From: Mycobacterium europaeum
GTDB lineage: Bacteria > Actinomycetota > Actinomycetes > Mycobacteriales > Mycobacteriaceae
NCBI RefSeq assembly: GCF_002102155.1
Contig: NZ_LQOU01000025.1
Span: 186,001-250,000 of the forward strand
DNA: 64,000 bases
Direction of reading: 5' to 3'
Shown: positions 24,664-33,776 of the stretch, one piece after another
How positions within the stretch are numbered: the first letter of the stretch is position 1
How the letters are laid out: every line of letters starts with the position of its first letter
Program-made: the position numbers and the translations under genes
The notes under the pieces: generated by a model
The model's database searches: none
Told to the model about the DNA's origin: nothing
The model's input: only the letters and a program-made list of their open reading frames with translations

Positions 24664-26007
24664 ATGGGTAGCAGTGACCAGGCGACCGCGCACACCGCGA
24701 CGACGGCGGCGTCGGCCAGGCTGTTCGAGGACGCCTGCGCCGTCATCCCCGGCGGGGTGAACTCGCCGGTGCGGGCGTTCACCGCGGTGGGCGGAACCCC
24801 GCGCTTCATCACCGAGGCGCACGGGTGCCGGCTCACCGATGCCGACGGCAACCGCTACGTCGACCTCGTCTGCTCCTGGGGGCCGATGATCCTGGGCCAC
24901 GCCCACCCGGCCGTCGTCGAGGCGGTCACCCGGGCGGCGTCGCACGGGCTGTCGTTCGGAGCGCCCACGCCGGGGGAGAGCCAGCTGGCCGCCGAGATCA
25001 TCGCGCGGGTGCCGGCGGTCGAACGGCTACGGCTGGTCAACTCCGGCACCGAGGCCACGATGAGCGCGATCCGGCTGGCCCGCGGGTTCACCGGCAGGCC
25101 CAAGATCGTCAAGTTCTCCGGCTGCTACCACGGCCACGTCGACGCGCTGCTCGCCGACGCGGGTTCGGGGGTCGCGACCCTCGGCCTGCCGTCCTCGCCC
25201 GGGGTCACCGGTGCGGCGGCCGCCGACACGATCGTCTTGCCGTACAACGACATCGACGCCGTGCGCCAGACGTTCGCCGAGTTCGGCGACCAGATCGCCG
25301 CGGTGATCACCGAAGCCAGCCCCGGCAACATGGGCGTCGTCCCGCCCGCGGCCGGCTACAACGCCGGGCTGCGCGCGATCACCGCCGAGCACGGCGCGCT
25401 GCTGATCGTCGACGAGGTGATGACCGGGTTCCGGGTCAGCCGAAGCGGTTGGTACGGAATCGATCCCGTCGCCGCCGACCTGTTCACCTTCGGCAAGGTG
25501 ATGAGCGGCGGGCTGCCCGCGGCCGCGTTCGGCGGGCGCGCCGAGGTGATGGAGCGGCTGGCGCCGCTGGGGCCGGTGTATCAGGCCGGCACGTTGTCCG
25601 GCAACCCGGTGGCGGTGGCCGCCGGGCTGGCGACACTGCGTGCCGCCGACGCCGCGGTCTACGCCGCCCTGGACGCCAACGCCGACCGGCTGGCCGCCCT
25701 GCTGACCGAGGCGTTGACGAACGCCGGTGTGCCGCATCAACTTTCGCGGGCAGGCAACATGCTCAGCGTGTTCTTCTCCGACACGCCGGTGACCGACTTC
25801 GCAACCGCGCGGGCCAGCCAGACGTGGCGCTACCCGCCGTTCTTCCACGCCCTGCTCGACGCGGGCGTCTACCCACCATGCAGCGCCTTCGAGGCCTGGT
25901 TCGTCTCGGCGGCGCTGGACGACGCGGCGTTCGAGCGGATCGCCGACGCAGTGCCCTTTGCCGCCCGCCGGGCGGCCGAAGCGGCGGCCGGAAAGGACAA
26001 GCCCTGA
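24664..26007 (+). CDS. hemL: Glutamate-1-semialdehyde 2,1-aminomutase HemL
   Basis: A 447-residue PLP-dependent class III aminotransferase that isomerises glutamate-1-semialdehyde to 5-aminolevulinate, the substrate of HemB. Key segments are [47 protein letters not shown] and the PLP Lys278 in TFGKVMSGG. Length fits the family. It works downstream of HemA although separated by 14 kb. It heads a tightly packed run of genes (phosphatase, thioredoxin lipoprotein, ccdA, resB, ccsA) with 1-4 base overlaps or gaps, tying heme supply to cytochrome c maturation. Confidence 0.97.
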   Translation: MGSSDQATAHTATTAASARLFEDACAVIPGGVNSPVRAFTAVGGTPRFITEAHGCRLTDADGNRYVDLVCSWGPMILGHAHPAVVEAVTRAASHGLSFGAPTPGESQLAAEIIARVPAVERLRLVNSGTEATMSAIRLARGFTGRPKIVKFSGCYHGHVDALLADAGSGVATLGLPSSPGVTGAAAADTIVLPYNDIDAVRQTFAEFGDQIAAVITEASPGNMGVVPPAAGYNAGLRAITAEHGALLIVDEVMTGFRVSRSGWYGIDPVAADLFTFGKVMSGGLPAAAFGGRAEVMERLAPLGPVYQAGTLSGNPVAVAAGLATLRAADAAVYAALDANADRLAALLTEALTNAGVPHQLSRAGNMLSVFFSDTPVTDFATARASQTWRYPPFFHALLDAGVYPPCSAFEAWFVSAALDDAAFERIADAVPFAARRAAEAAAGKDKP

Positions 26008-26615
26008 TGGCCGAGCAGACCCGGGTTCACGTCGTGCGCCACGGCGAGGTGTACAACCCCGGCGGCATCCTCTACGGCCGGCTGCCCGGATTCCACCTGT
26101 CCGACCGGGGCCGCGAGCAGGCGGCCGCGGTCGCCGACGCCCTGTCCGGCCGGGATGTCGTCGCGGTGGTCGCCTCCCCGCTGCAGCGGGCGCAGGAGAC
26201 CGCCGCACCCATCGCCGCCAGGCACGACGTCGCCGTGGACACCGACCCCGATCTGATCGAATCGGCGAACTTCTTCGAGGGCCGCCGCGTCAGCCCGGGC
26301 GACGGCGCCTGGCGCGACCCACGGTTCTGGTGGCACCTGCGCAACCCGTTCACCCCGTCGTGGGGGGAGCCGTACGCCGAGATCGCCGCGCGGATGAGCA
26401 TGGCGGTGGACAAGGCCCGCGCCCGCGGCGCCGGCAGTGAGGTGGTGTGCGTCAGCCATCAGCTGCCGGTGTGGACGCTGCGGCTGCACCTGACCGGCAG
26501 GCGGCTGTGGCACGACCCGCGGCGCCGCGAGTGCGGGCTGTGCTCGATCACCACCCTGGTCTACGAGGGCGACCGGCTCGTCGACGTCGAATACGCCGAA
26601 CCGGCGGCACCCTAA
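26007..26615 (+). CDS. Histidine-phosphatase (phosphoglycerate mutase-like) protein (Rv0525)
   Basis: A 202-residue histidine phosphatase superfamily member. The catalytic motif is VVRHGEVYN (RHG), the second-shell Arg lies in SPLQRAQETA, and the second catalytic His is in VCVSHQLPVW. The ATG overlaps the hemL stop by one base (TGATG). Length is identical to Mtb Rv0525. The substrate is unknown; conserved placement between hemL and the cytochrome c maturation genes hints at a role in that pathway but proves nothing. Confidence 0.85.
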   Translation: MAEQTRVHVVRHGEVYNPGGILYGRLPGFHLSDRGREQAAAVADALSGRDVVAVVASPLQRAQETAAPIAARHDVAVDTDPDLIESANFFEGRRVSPGDGAWRDPRFWWHLRNPFTPSWGEPYAEIAARMSMAVDKARARGAGSEVVCVSHQLPVWTLRLHLTGRRLWHDPRRRECGLCSITTLVYEGDRLVDVEYAEPAAP

Positions 26616-26617
26616 TC

Positions 26618-27205
26618 ATGCGGCGACTGGCGATGGCCGGGGTCGTGTTGACGGCCCTGCTCACCGGCTGCTCGTCCGGTCGCGACGCGGTGGCCCAGGG
26701 CGGCACCTTCGAATTCGTCTCTCCGGGCGGGAAGACCGACATCTACTACAACCCGCCGTCGGGCCGCGGCCACCCCGGCCCGCTGTCCGGCCCCGACCTG
26801 GCGGACCCGGCGCACACGCTGTCACTGGACGACCCGATCTTCGCCGGCCGGGTCGTCGTCATCAACATCTGGGGGCAGTGGTGCGGCCCGTGCCGGGCCG
26901 AGGTCAGCCAGCTGCAGCAGGTGTACGACGCCACCCGCGACGCCGGGGTGTCCTTCCTCGGCATCGACGTGCGCGACAGCAACCGGCAGGCGGCGCTGGA
27001 CTTCGTCAACGACCGCCGCGTCACCTTCCCCTCCATCTACGACCCGGCGATGCGCACCCTGATCGCGTTCGGCGGCAAGTACCCCACCACCGTCATCCCG
27101 TCCACGCTCGTGCTCGACCGTCAGCACCGGGTCGCGGCCGTGTTCCTGCGCGAGTTGCTGGCCGCCGACCTGCAGCCCGTGGTGCAGAAGGTGGCCCGCG
27201 AATGA
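26618..27205 (+). CDS. Thioredoxin-like lipoprotein of cytochrome c maturation (ResA/CcsX type, Rv0526)
   Basis: A 195-residue lipoprotein. The signal peptide has lipobox LLTGC, with Cys18 lipidated. The thioredoxin fold carries WCGPC in INIWGQWCGPCRAEVSQ, and a cis-Pro near YPTTVIPSTLVLD. It should face outside the membrane, keeping apocytochrome c haem-binding cysteines reduced, with electrons from CcdA encoded next. The genes overlap by ATGA. Confidence 0.9.
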   Translation: MRRLAMAGVVLTALLTGCSSGRDAVAQGGTFEFVSPGGKTDIYYNPPSGRGHPGPLSGPDLADPAHTLSLDDPIFAGRVVVINIWGQWCGPCRAEVSQLQQVYDATRDAGVSFLGIDVRDSNRQAALDFVNDRRVTFPSIYDPAMRTLIAFGGKYPTTVIPSTLVLDRQHRVAAVFLRELLAADLQPVVQKVARE

Positions 27206-27981
27206 CCGGGTTCACCCAGATCGCCGCCGCCGGGCCGCTCCTGATGGCCCTGGGCGTGTGCCTGCTGGCGGGGTTGGTGTCGTTCGCCTCGCCCTGCGTG
27301 GTGCCGCTGGTGCCGGGCTACCTGTCCTACCTGGCGGCGGTGGTCGGCGTGGACGAGCAGCCGCCCCCGGGCGCCGTCAAGGCCCCGCCGTCGGCGCGGT
27401 GGCGGGTGGCGGGCTCGGCGGGGCTCTTCGTCGCCGGCTTCACCACGGTGTTCGTGCTGGGCACCGTCGCCGTGCTCGGCATGACGACCACGCTGATCAC
27501 CAACCAGCTGCTGCTGCAGCGGGTCGGGGGCGTGCTGACGATCGTCATGGGCCTGGTCTTCGTCGGCCTGATCCCGGCCCTGCAACGCCAGGCCCGGTTC
27601 AGCCCGCGGCAGCTGACGACGGTCGCCGGGGCGCCACTGCTAGGCGCGGTGTTCGCGCTGGGCTGGACGCCCTGCCTGGGGCCGACGCTGGCCGGCGTGA
27701 TCACCGTGGCCTCGGCCACCGACGGCGCGAGCGTGGCCCGGGGAATCGTGCTGGTGATCGCCTATTGCCTGGGCCTGGGCATCCCGTTCGTCCTGCTGGC
27801 CTTCGGCTCGGCGGGCGCCGTGGGGGCGCTGGGCTGGCTGCGGCGTCACACCCGGGCCATCCAGATCTTCGGCGGCGCGCTGCTCATCACGGTCGGTGCC
27901 CTGCTGGTGACCGGGGTGTGGAACGACTTCGTCTCCTGGCTGCGCGACGCCTTCGTGTCCGACGTGAGGCTGCCGATTTGA
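27202..27981 (+). CDS. ccdA: Cytochrome c biogenesis protein CcdA (Rv0527)
   Basis: A 259-residue membrane protein with six transmembrane helices, CcdA/DsbD-beta type. It carries reducing equivalents from cytosolic thioredoxin to the outside. The redox Cys pair lies in LVSFASPCVVPLVPGYLSYL (helix 1) and LGWTPCLGPTLAG (helix 4). It starts with a 4-base overlap with the thioredoxin lipoprotein and ends with a 4-base overlap with the possible TTG start of resB. Confidence 0.93.
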   Translation: MTGFTQIAAAGPLLMALGVCLLAGLVSFASPCVVPLVPGYLSYLAAVVGVDEQPPPGAVKAPPSARWRVAGSAGLFVAGFTTVFVLGTVAVLGMTTTLITNQLLLQRVGGVLTIVMGLVFVGLIPALQRQARFSPRQLTTVAGAPLLGAVFALGWTPCLGPTLAGVITVASATDGASVARGIVLVIAYCLGLGIPFVLLAFGSAGAVGALGWLRRHTRAIQIFGGALLITVGALLVTGVWNDFVSWLRDAFVSDVRLPI

Positions 27982-29693
27982 GCGCCCCCGTAGAACCGCG
28001 AGCAGACGCAAAATCGCACGAAAAGGCCCGTCCCAGTGCGATTTTGCGTCTGCTCGCGCCACTTGGTGCCCGGGCCCGCAACACCTGGCGCGCGTTGACC
28101 TCGATGGGCACCGCGCTGGTGCTGCTGTTCCTGCTCGCGCTGGGCGCGATCCCCGGCGCGCTGCTGCCGCAGCGCAGTCTCAACGCCGGCAAGGTCGACG
28201 ACTACCTGAAGGCCCACCCCGTCATCGGGCCGTGGCTGGATCGGCTGCAGGCGTTCAACGTGTTCTCCAGCTTCTGGTTCACCGCCGTCTACGTGCTGTT
28301 GTTCGTCTCGCTGGTCGGCTGCCTGACGCCGCGGATGATCGAGCACGCCCGCAGCCTGCGGGCCATCCCGGTGGCAGCCCCGCGCAACCTGGCCCGGCTG
28401 CCCAAGCACGCCAGCGCCCGGATCCACGCCGACGCCGACGAGCTCAACGCCCTGGCCAACACCATCACCGGCCGGCTCCGCGGCTGGCGCACGGCCATCC
28501 GGCACGAGGGCGAAGTCGTCGAGGTGTCCGCCGAAAAGGGTTATCTGCGCGAATTCGGCAACATCGCCTTCCACTTCTCGCTGCTGGGCCTGCTGGTCGC
28601 GGTGGCCGTCGGCAAGCTGTTCGGGTACGAGGGCAACGTCATCGTGATCGCCGACTCCGGCCCTGGCTTCTGCTCGGCCTCCCCGGCCGCGTTCGACTCG
28701 TTCCGCGCCGGCAACACCGTCGACGGCACCTCGCTGACCCCGATCTGTATCCGCGTCAACGATTTTCAGGCCCACTACCTGCCGTCGGGGCAGGCCACCT
28801 CGTTCGCCGCCGACATCGACTACCAGGCCGGCCGGGACCTGGCGGCCAACAGTTGGCGGCACTACCTGCTGGAGGTCAACCACCCGCTGCGCGTCGGCGG
28901 TGACCGGGTGTACCTGCAGGGCCACGGCTACGCGCCCACCTTCACCGTGACCTTCCCGGACGGGCAGACGCGCACGTCGACCGTGCAGTGGCGGCCCGAC
29001 AACCCGCAGACGCTGCTCTCGTCGGGGGTGGCGCGCATCGACCCGCCCGCGGGCAGCTACCCCAGCGCCGTCGAGCGCCGCCAGCACCAGATCGCCATCC
29101 AGGGCCTGCTGGCGCCGACCGAGCAACTCGACGGGACGCTGTTGTCGTCGCGCTTCCCGGCCCTGGACGCGCCGGCGGTGGCCGTCGACATCTACCGGGG
29201 CGACACCGGGCTGGACACCGGGCGGCCGCAATCGCTGTTCACGCTGGACCCGCGGCTGATCCAGCAGGGCCGGCTGACCAGGGAGAAGCGCGTCAACCTG
29301 CGCGCGGGGCAGGAAGTGCGCATCGACTCCGGCCCGGCGGCCGGCACCGTCGTCCGCTTCGACGGGGCGGTGCCCTTCGTCAACCTGCAGGTCTCCCACG
29401 ACCCCGGGCAGAGCTGGGTGCTGGTCTTCGCCATCACGATGATGGCCGGGCTGGTGGTATCGCTGCTGGTGCGCCGCCGCCGGGTGTGGGTGAGGCTCAC
29501 GGAGGCCGGTGGCGAGGCGGCCGGTACGGTGAACGTCGAATTGGGCGGGCTCGCGCGCACCGACAACTCCGGGTGGGGCGACGAGTTCGAGCGGTTGACG
29601 GAGCGGGTGCTGAACGGCCTGGGCGAGCCCGGCGCGGCGCCGTCACTCAAGCCCCCCGCCTCCGGAAGGAGTTCACAGGTGGACGTCAAATGA
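27978..29693 (+). CDS. resB: Cytochrome c biogenesis protein ResB (Rv0528)
   Basis: A protein of up to 571 residues in the ResB/Ccs1 family, which with CcsA moves and ligates haem to apocytochrome c. Three N-terminal TM helices (the first at GTALVLLFLLALGAIPGALL), a large extracytoplasmic domain and a C-terminal TM helix (residues ~485-505) are visible. The start is uncertain. A TTG at 27978 overlaps ccdA, but a 44-nt palindromic pair at 27998-28057 sits in the first codons. A second in-frame TTG at 28044, inside the palindrome's right arm, gives a product closer to the Mtb length (I recall 529 residues). The ATG at ~28104 starts right at TM1. The gene ends with an ATGA overlap with ccsA. Confidence 0.9.
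   Translation: MSAPVEPRADAKSHEKARPSAILRLLAPLGARARNTWRALTSMGTALVLLFLLALGAIPGALLPQRSLNAGKVDDYLKAHPVIGPWLDRLQAFNVFSSFWFTAVYVLLFVSLVGCLTPRMIEHARSLRAIPVAAPRNLARLPKHASARIHADADELNALANTITGRLRGWRTAIRHEGEVVEVSAEKGYLREFGNIAFHFSLLGLLVAVAVGKLFGYEGNVIVIADSGPGFCSASPAAFDSFRAGNTVDGTSLTPICIRVNDFQAHYLPSGQATSFAADIDYQAGRDLAANSWRHYLLEVNHPLRVGGDRVYLQGHGYAPTFTVTFPDGQTRTSTVQWRPDNPQTLLSSGVARIDPPAGSYPSAVERRQHQIAIQGLLAPTEQLDGTLLSSRFPALDAPAVAVDIYRGDTGLDTGRPQSLFTLDPRLIQQGRLTREKRVNLRAGQEVRIDSGPAAGTVVRFDGAVPFVNLQVSHDPGQSWVLVFAITMMAGLVVSLLVRRRRVWVRLTEAGGEAAGTVNVELGGLARTDNSGWGDEFERLTERVLNGLGEPGAAPSLKPPASGRSSQVDVK
27998..28057. repeat. 22-bp perfect inverted repeat inside the 5' end of resB
   Basis: GCGAGCAGACGCAAAATCGC plus AC at 27998-28019 is exactly complementary to 28036-28057, around a 16-nt loop. 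The element has the look of a dispersed mycobacterial palindrome; I recall GAGCAGACGCAAAATCG in many mycobacterial intergenic regions. Here it is in frame with resB. Confidence 0.9.
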
Positions 29694-30667
29694 ACACGGT
29701 GCACGTCAACATCGGCTTGGCGCGCTACTCCGACTGGGCGTTCACGTCCGCCGTCGTCGCGCTGGTCATCGCGTTGCTGCTGCTGGCCTTCGAGCTGGCC
29801 TATGCCGGCGGCCGCCGCGTCGACCAGCGTGAGCGGGTGTTGGCCGGCGCGGTGTCCTCCGACAGCTTCACTCCGGGCATCGTGGACGACGCCCCCCGCC
29901 GGCCGCTGGACGAGCGGGTCGGGCGGGCGGGGCTGGCCGTCGTCTACCTCGGCATCGGCCTGCTGTTCGCCTGCATCGTGCTGCGCGGCCTGGCCACCCT
30001 GCGCGCGCCGTGGGGCAACATGTACGAGTTCATCAACCTGACCTGCATGTGCGGGCTGCTGGCCGGGGCCTTCGTGCTGCGCCGCCCGCAATACCGCCCG
30101 CTGTGGGTTTTCCTGCTGGTGCCGGTGCTGATCCTGCTGACCGTCTCCGGGCGCTGGCTCTACACCAACGCCGCCCCGGTGATGCCCGCGCTGCAGTCCT
30201 ATTGGCTGCCCATCCACGTGTCGGTGGTCAGCCTGGGTTCCGGGGTCTTCATGGTCGCCGGCATCGCCAGCATCCTCTTCCTGCTGCGCACCTCCCGGCT
30301 CGGCGACGAGGACGCCGACGGCGCCCTGGCCCGGATGGTGCGGCGGTTCCCCGACGCGCAGACGCTGGACCGCGTCGCCTACCGGACCACCATCTTCGCC
30401 TTCCCGGTGTTCGGCTTCGGGGTGATCTTCGGGGCGATCTGGGCGGAGGAGGCCTGGGGCCGGTACTGGGGCTGGGACCCCAAGGAGACCGTGTCCTTCG
30501 TCGCATGGGTGATCTACGCCGCCTACCTGCACGCCAGGTCGACGGCGGGATGGCGGGACAGGAAGGCGGCCTGGATCAACGTCGCGGGATTCGTGGCCAT
30601 GGTCTTCAATCTGTTCTTCGTTAACCTGGTCACTGTGGGCCTGCATTCGTATGCGGGCGTGGGGTGA
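29690..30667 (+). CDS. ccsA: Cytochrome c biogenesis protein CcsA (Rv0529)
   Basis: A 325-residue integral membrane protein of the CcsA/CcmF/CcmC haem-handling family with about eight TM helices. The tryptophan-rich haem motif is WGRYWGWDPKETVSF, and flanking His residues in IHVSVVSLG and TVGLHSYAG are the expected haem ligands. It forms the haem export and ligation complex with ResB. The ATG overlaps the resB stop by 4 bases. Last gene of the haem/cytochrome c run. Confidence 0.94.
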   Translation: MNTVHVNIGLARYSDWAFTSAVVALVIALLLLAFELAYAGGRRVDQRERVLAGAVSSDSFTPGIVDDAPRRPLDERVGRAGLAVVYLGIGLLFACIVLRGLATLRAPWGNMYEFINLTCMCGLLAGAFVLRRPQYRPLWVFLLVPVLILLTVSGRWLYTNAAPVMPALQSYWLPIHVSVVSLGSGVFMVAGIASILFLLRTSRLGDEDADGALARMVRRFPDAQTLDRVAYRTTIFAFPVFGFGVIFGAIWAEEAWGRYWGWDPKETVSFVAWVIYAAYLHARSTAGWRDRKAAWINVAGFVAMVFNLFFVNLVTVGLHSYAGVG

Positions 30668-30710
30668 CCGCCAGCGACCGACCCGGGTAATACGACAAGG
30701 GGGAGTGCAC

Positions 30711-32012
30711 GTGTCCGATCAGCCATCGACGGGCGTTGAGGCGCCCGATCAACCGACCACGCAATTGGCTCCGCAGGGGCCGTCCGACCCGCCGTCACCA
30801 GCACCGAACGCCGACGAGCCGCCGGCCGACGCCGGCGAGGCGCCGACCCGTGTCTTCGCCGGGTTCCGCACCGAGCGGCGGGTTCCGGGTCCCGAGCGGC
30901 GCGATGCGGCGCCCCCCACCATGCCCAGGCCGGCCGGGATGCCGCCGTGGGATTCCACCCCGGTGACCGGTATCCCGCGGGTCGACCCGACCGCGTACGG
31001 CGCCTACTACACGGGGCCGGTCGAGGCGCCGCCCATGCAACCCCCGCCGCGGCCCGAGCCGCTGCCGCACACGCCGTACCCGGAGCTGTCCACCGGCATG
31101 TTGCTGCGGCCGGTCAAGCCGCCACCGTCGGAGGGCTGGCGCCGGCTGCTCTACGACCTGTCCGGCCACCTGATCAACCTGGGGGAGAGCCCCCGGGCCG
31201 CCCGCTACAACAACCTGGTGGCGCAGGTGAACCGGCCGTTGCGCGGGTGCTACCGGATCGCGCTGGTGTCGCTGAAGGGCGGCGTCGGCAAGACGACCAT
31301 CGCCGCCACCATGGGCGCGACCTTCGCCTCCATCCGCGGTGACCGGGTGATCGCGGTCGACGCCAACCCCGACCGCGGCACGCTGAGCCAGAAGATTCCG
31401 CTGGAGACGGCGGCGACGGTGCGTCAGTTGTTGCACGACGCCGGGAGCATCGAGCGCTACAGCGATGTCCGCCGCTACACCTCCAAGGGTCCGAGCGGGC
31501 TGGAAGTGCTGGCCTCGGAGACCGACCCGGCCGTCTCGGAGGCGTTCGGCGCCGACGACTACAACCGGGTCCTGGACGTCCTGGAACGGTTCTACGGCTT
31601 GGTGCTCACCGACTGCGGGCCGGGGCTGCTGCACTCGGCGATGTCCGCGGTGCTGGACAAGGCCGACGTGCTCGTCGTCGTCAGCTCCGGGTCCATCGAC
31701 GGCGCGCGCAGCGCGTCGGCGACGCTGGACTGGCTGGACGCGCACGGCCACGAGGAAATGGTCCGCAACTCGATCGCGGTCATCAACGGGGTCCGGCCAC
31801 GGACGGGCAAGGTCGACATGAACAAGGTGGTCGACCACTTCTCCCGACGCTGCCGCGCGGTCCAGGTGGTGCCGTTCGACCCGCACCTCGAAGAGGGCGC
31901 CGAGATCGACTTGGACCGGCTGAAGCGGTCGACCCGCGAGGCGCTCACCGAGCTGGCGGCCATTGTGGCCGAGGGATTCCCGGGCGACCAGCGCAACCCC
32001 GGGGTCGCATAG
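30711..32012 (+). CDS. MinD/ParA-like ATPase with Pro-rich N-terminus (Rv0530)
   Basis: A 433-residue protein. Residues 1-150 are a Pro/Ala-rich disordered region. A SIMIBI-class ATPase domain follows with deviant Walker A SLKGGVGKTT near residue 190, switch-like AVDANPDRGTLSQ and LTDCGPGLLHSAM. The architecture resembles EspI (Rv3876) and related ATPases of ESX loci, but no ESX core gene is adjacent. AAGGGGGAG lies ~8 nt before the GTG at 30711, fixing the start. It lies 43 nt after ccsA and may belong to the same transcript. Role unknown; a link to membrane-protein positioning or secretion is speculation. Confidence 0.85.
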   Translation: MSDQPSTGVEAPDQPTTQLAPQGPSDPPSPAPNADEPPADAGEAPTRVFAGFRTERRVPGPERRDAAPPTMPRPAGMPPWDSTPVTGIPRVDPTAYGAYYTGPVEAPPMQPPPRPEPLPHTPYPELSTGMLLRPVKPPPSEGWRRLLYDLSGHLINLGESPRAARYNNLVAQVNRPLRGCYRIALVSLKGGVGKTTIAATMGATFASIRGDRVIAVDANPDRGTLSQKIPLETAATVRQLLHDAGSIERYSDVRRYTSKGPSGLEVLASETDPAVSEAFGADDYNRVLDVLERFYGLVLTDCGPGLLHSAMSAVLDKADVLVVVSSGSIDGARSASATLDWLDAHGHEEMVRNSIAVINGVRPRTGKVDMNKVVDHFSRRCRAVQVVPFDPHLEEGAEIDLDRLKRSTREALTELAAIVAEGFPGDQRNPGVA

Positions 32013-32020
32013 AGGGACGC

Positions 32021-32179
32021 TTAGCGGGGGTTGTCCCCGTGACCCAACCGCCGCAAGAACTCTGGATCGTCGTCGGGCCCGATGACGCGCGTCTTGGGCC
32101 GGTTGATTTGCGACCGCGCCGTCCGCCAGCCAACGTAGATCAGCGTCCCCAACATCAGGACGAGCAGCAGGTAGAGCAC
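32021..32179 (-). CDS. Small membrane protein (Rv0530A-like)
   Basis: A 52-residue protein: one N-terminal TM helix (VLYLLLVLMLGTLIYVGW), then a basic cytosolic tail ending EFLRRLGHGDNPR. AGAGGAGG lies 6 nt before the GTG start at 32179, and an in-frame stop directly precedes that GTG, so the start is fixed. It is convergent with the ATPase gene, with 8 nt between stops. Conservation of an equivalent in Mtb (Rv0530A) and the strong ribosome binding site support a real gene. Function unknown. Confidence 0.7.
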   Translation of the reverse strand: MLYLLLVLMLGTLIYVGWRTARSQINRPKTRVIGPDDDPEFLRRLGHGDNPR

Positions 32180-32212
32180 TCAACACCTCCTCTGACGAAT
32201 ATACCCGCGTCG

Positions 32213-32218
32213 TAGGCT
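32213..32218 (+). promoter_or_regulatory. Predicted -10 (TAGGCT) for a leaderless transcript
   Basis: TAGGCT lies 6 nt before the GTG at 32225, the same hexamer and spacing as upstream of galE2. No -35 consensus. Confidence 0.35.
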
Positions 32219-32224
32219 CTCCCT

Positions 32225-32596
32225 GTGCCAGAAGGAGCTAGCGACAACAGCACTGGGGACCGCGCGGACGAGGGCCGGGTGCAGGGCACCCGCCATCGGG
32301 CGGTCGTCGACGTCTCGCTCTACGCGGCCGCGCGACTGCTGCTGGCGGTGGCGCTCGCCGCCGCGATCTACGGGGCGGCGCGCCTGATGGGCGTGGGCGA
32401 ATTCCCGATCGCGGTCGCCGCGTTGTTCGCCCTGATCATCGCGATGCCCCTGGGCATCTGGCTGTTCGGCCCGCTGCGCCGGCGCGCCACCGCATCGTTG
32501 GCGATCGCCGGTGAGCGGCGGCGCCGGGAGCGCGAACAGCTGCGGGCGCGCTTGCACGGCGAGGAGCCGCCCGACGCGGGCAGCGACGACGCGTGA
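32225..32596 (+). CDS. DUF4229-type two-TM protein (Rv0531)
   Basis: A 123-residue membrane protein with two TM helices (about residues 32-54 and 61-84) joined by a short loop. A basic, helical C-terminal tail (RRRATASLAIAGERRRRERE) fits the DUF4229 family. The first ~28 residues are polar and may be dispensable; the Mtb protein is shorter. It is convergent with fabH, with a 6-nt gap. Function unknown. The Mtb neighbour PE_PGRS6 (Rv0532) is missing here. Confidence 0.7.
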   Translation: MPEGASDNSTGDRADEGRVQGTRHRAVVDVSLYAAARLLLAVALAAAIYGAARLMGVGEFPIAVAALFALIIAMPLGIWLFGPLRRRATASLAIAGERRRREREQLRARLHGEEPPDAGSDDA

Positions 32597-32602
32597 GATC
32601 GA

Positions 32603-33610
32603 TCAGCGGTTGGGCATCCGCACGACCTGCGCGGCGTAACTGAGGCCCGCGCCGTACCCGATCAGCAGCGCCAGGTCGCCCGGCTTGGCCGCCCCGGTGG
32701 CCAGCAGTTCGGCCATCGCCAGGGGAATGGACGCCGCCGAGGTGTTCCCGGTGTGCTCGATGTCGTTGGCGAGGACGGCGTCCGGCCGCAGCTCCAGGCT
32801 CTTGGCCAGGACCTCGTTGATGCGGCTGTTGGCCTGGTGCGGCACGAACACGTCGATCTCGTCGGGCCGGATGCCCGCGGCGTCCATCGCCTGGCGGCCG
32901 ACCTTGCCCATCTCGAATGCGGCCCACCGGAACACCGCGCTGCCTTCCAGCCGCAGGAATGGGCGGGGGCCCGTCGGGGCGTCCATGTAGTCGATCCAGT
33001 CGATGTCCTGGCGTATGGCCAGGGCCTGCTCGCCGTCACTGCCCCAGACGGTCGGGCCGATCCCCTGATCGGGCGTCTCGCCGACCACCACGCCCGCCGC
33101 TCCGTCGGCGAAGATGAAGCAGTTGGTGCGGTCCTGCATGTCCACCGTGGGCGACAGCTTCTCCGAGCCGAGGACCAGCACCTTGGTAGCGGTCCCGCCG
33201 CGGATCATGTCCGCGGCGACGCCGAGCGCGTAACCGAAGCCCGCGCACCCCGCCGAGACGTCGAACGCGGGCACGCCGGTGGCGCCCAGTGCCGCGGCGA
33301 CCGCCGGCGCGCAGGCGGGGGTCTGCAGGAAATGCGTGCTGGTCGCGACGATCACGCAGTCGATGTCCGACGGCGTCAGCCCGGCCCTCGCGATGGCCTC
33401 GCGACCCGCCTCGGTGGCCATGGACGCGGCGGATTCGTCCCGGGCGGCGAATCGGCGGGTCTTGATCCCGGTCCTGGTGAAGATCCACTCATCGGAGGAG
33501 TCGATGTTCTCGCAGATCTCGTCGTTGGTGACCACTCGTTCGGGGCGGTACGCCCCGACACTGAGCAACCCGATGTTCTTCGGTCCGCTGGTTGCGGCGA
33601 TCTGCTTCAT
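32603..33610 (-). CDS. fabH: 3-oxoacyl-ACP synthase III FabH
   Basis: A 335-residue beta-ketoacyl-ACP synthase III that condenses FAS-I-derived long-chain acyl-CoA with malonyl-AcpM, the bridge from FAS-I to FAS-II in mycolate synthesis. The catalytic triad is visible: Cys122 in [11 protein letters not shown], His in [10 protein letters not shown] and Asn in [10 protein letters not shown] (Mtb papers number these about ten lower). The glycine-rich C-terminal loop reads [13 protein letters not shown]. The ATG at 33610 gives the Mtb length exactly. Separate from the other FAS-II genes, as in Mtb. Confidence 0.96.
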   Translation of the reverse strand: MKQIAATSGPKNIGLLSVGAYRPERVVTNDEICENIDSSDEWIFTRTGIKTRRFAARDESAASMATEAGREAIARAGLTPSDIDCVIVATSTHFLQTPACAPAVAAALGATGVPAFDVSAGCAGFGYALGVAADMIRGGTATKVLVLGSEKLSPTVDMQDRTNCFIFADGAAGVVVGETPDQGIGPTVWGSDGEQALAIRQDIDWIDYMDAPTGPRPFLRLEGSAVFRWAAFEMGKVGRQAMDAAGIRPDEIDVFVPHQANSRINEVLAKSLELRPDAVLANDIEHTGNTSAASIPLAMAELLATGAAKPGDLALLIGYGAGLSYAAQVVRMPNR

Positions 33611-33776
33611 TGCTGTCCCCGATCGGTGCTCGCTACAACGGCCATCGTCCCGACGCCGGTCACCCATTGTTATCGAATCCGCCCCCGCCGGTGCACTCGA
33701 GTGTGCCTTTGCGGCGGCCGACACGCCGAACAGCCCCGCCGCGGGCGCACGGTCAACGCCGCCGGCGCACGGCCGA

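Noticed and set aside
32025..32039. CGGGG-loop-CCCCG hairpin between the MinD-like gene and the small membrane protein
   Set aside because: Only 5 bp of stem, no T-tract, and it lies in the coding end of the small protein; too weak to call a terminator.
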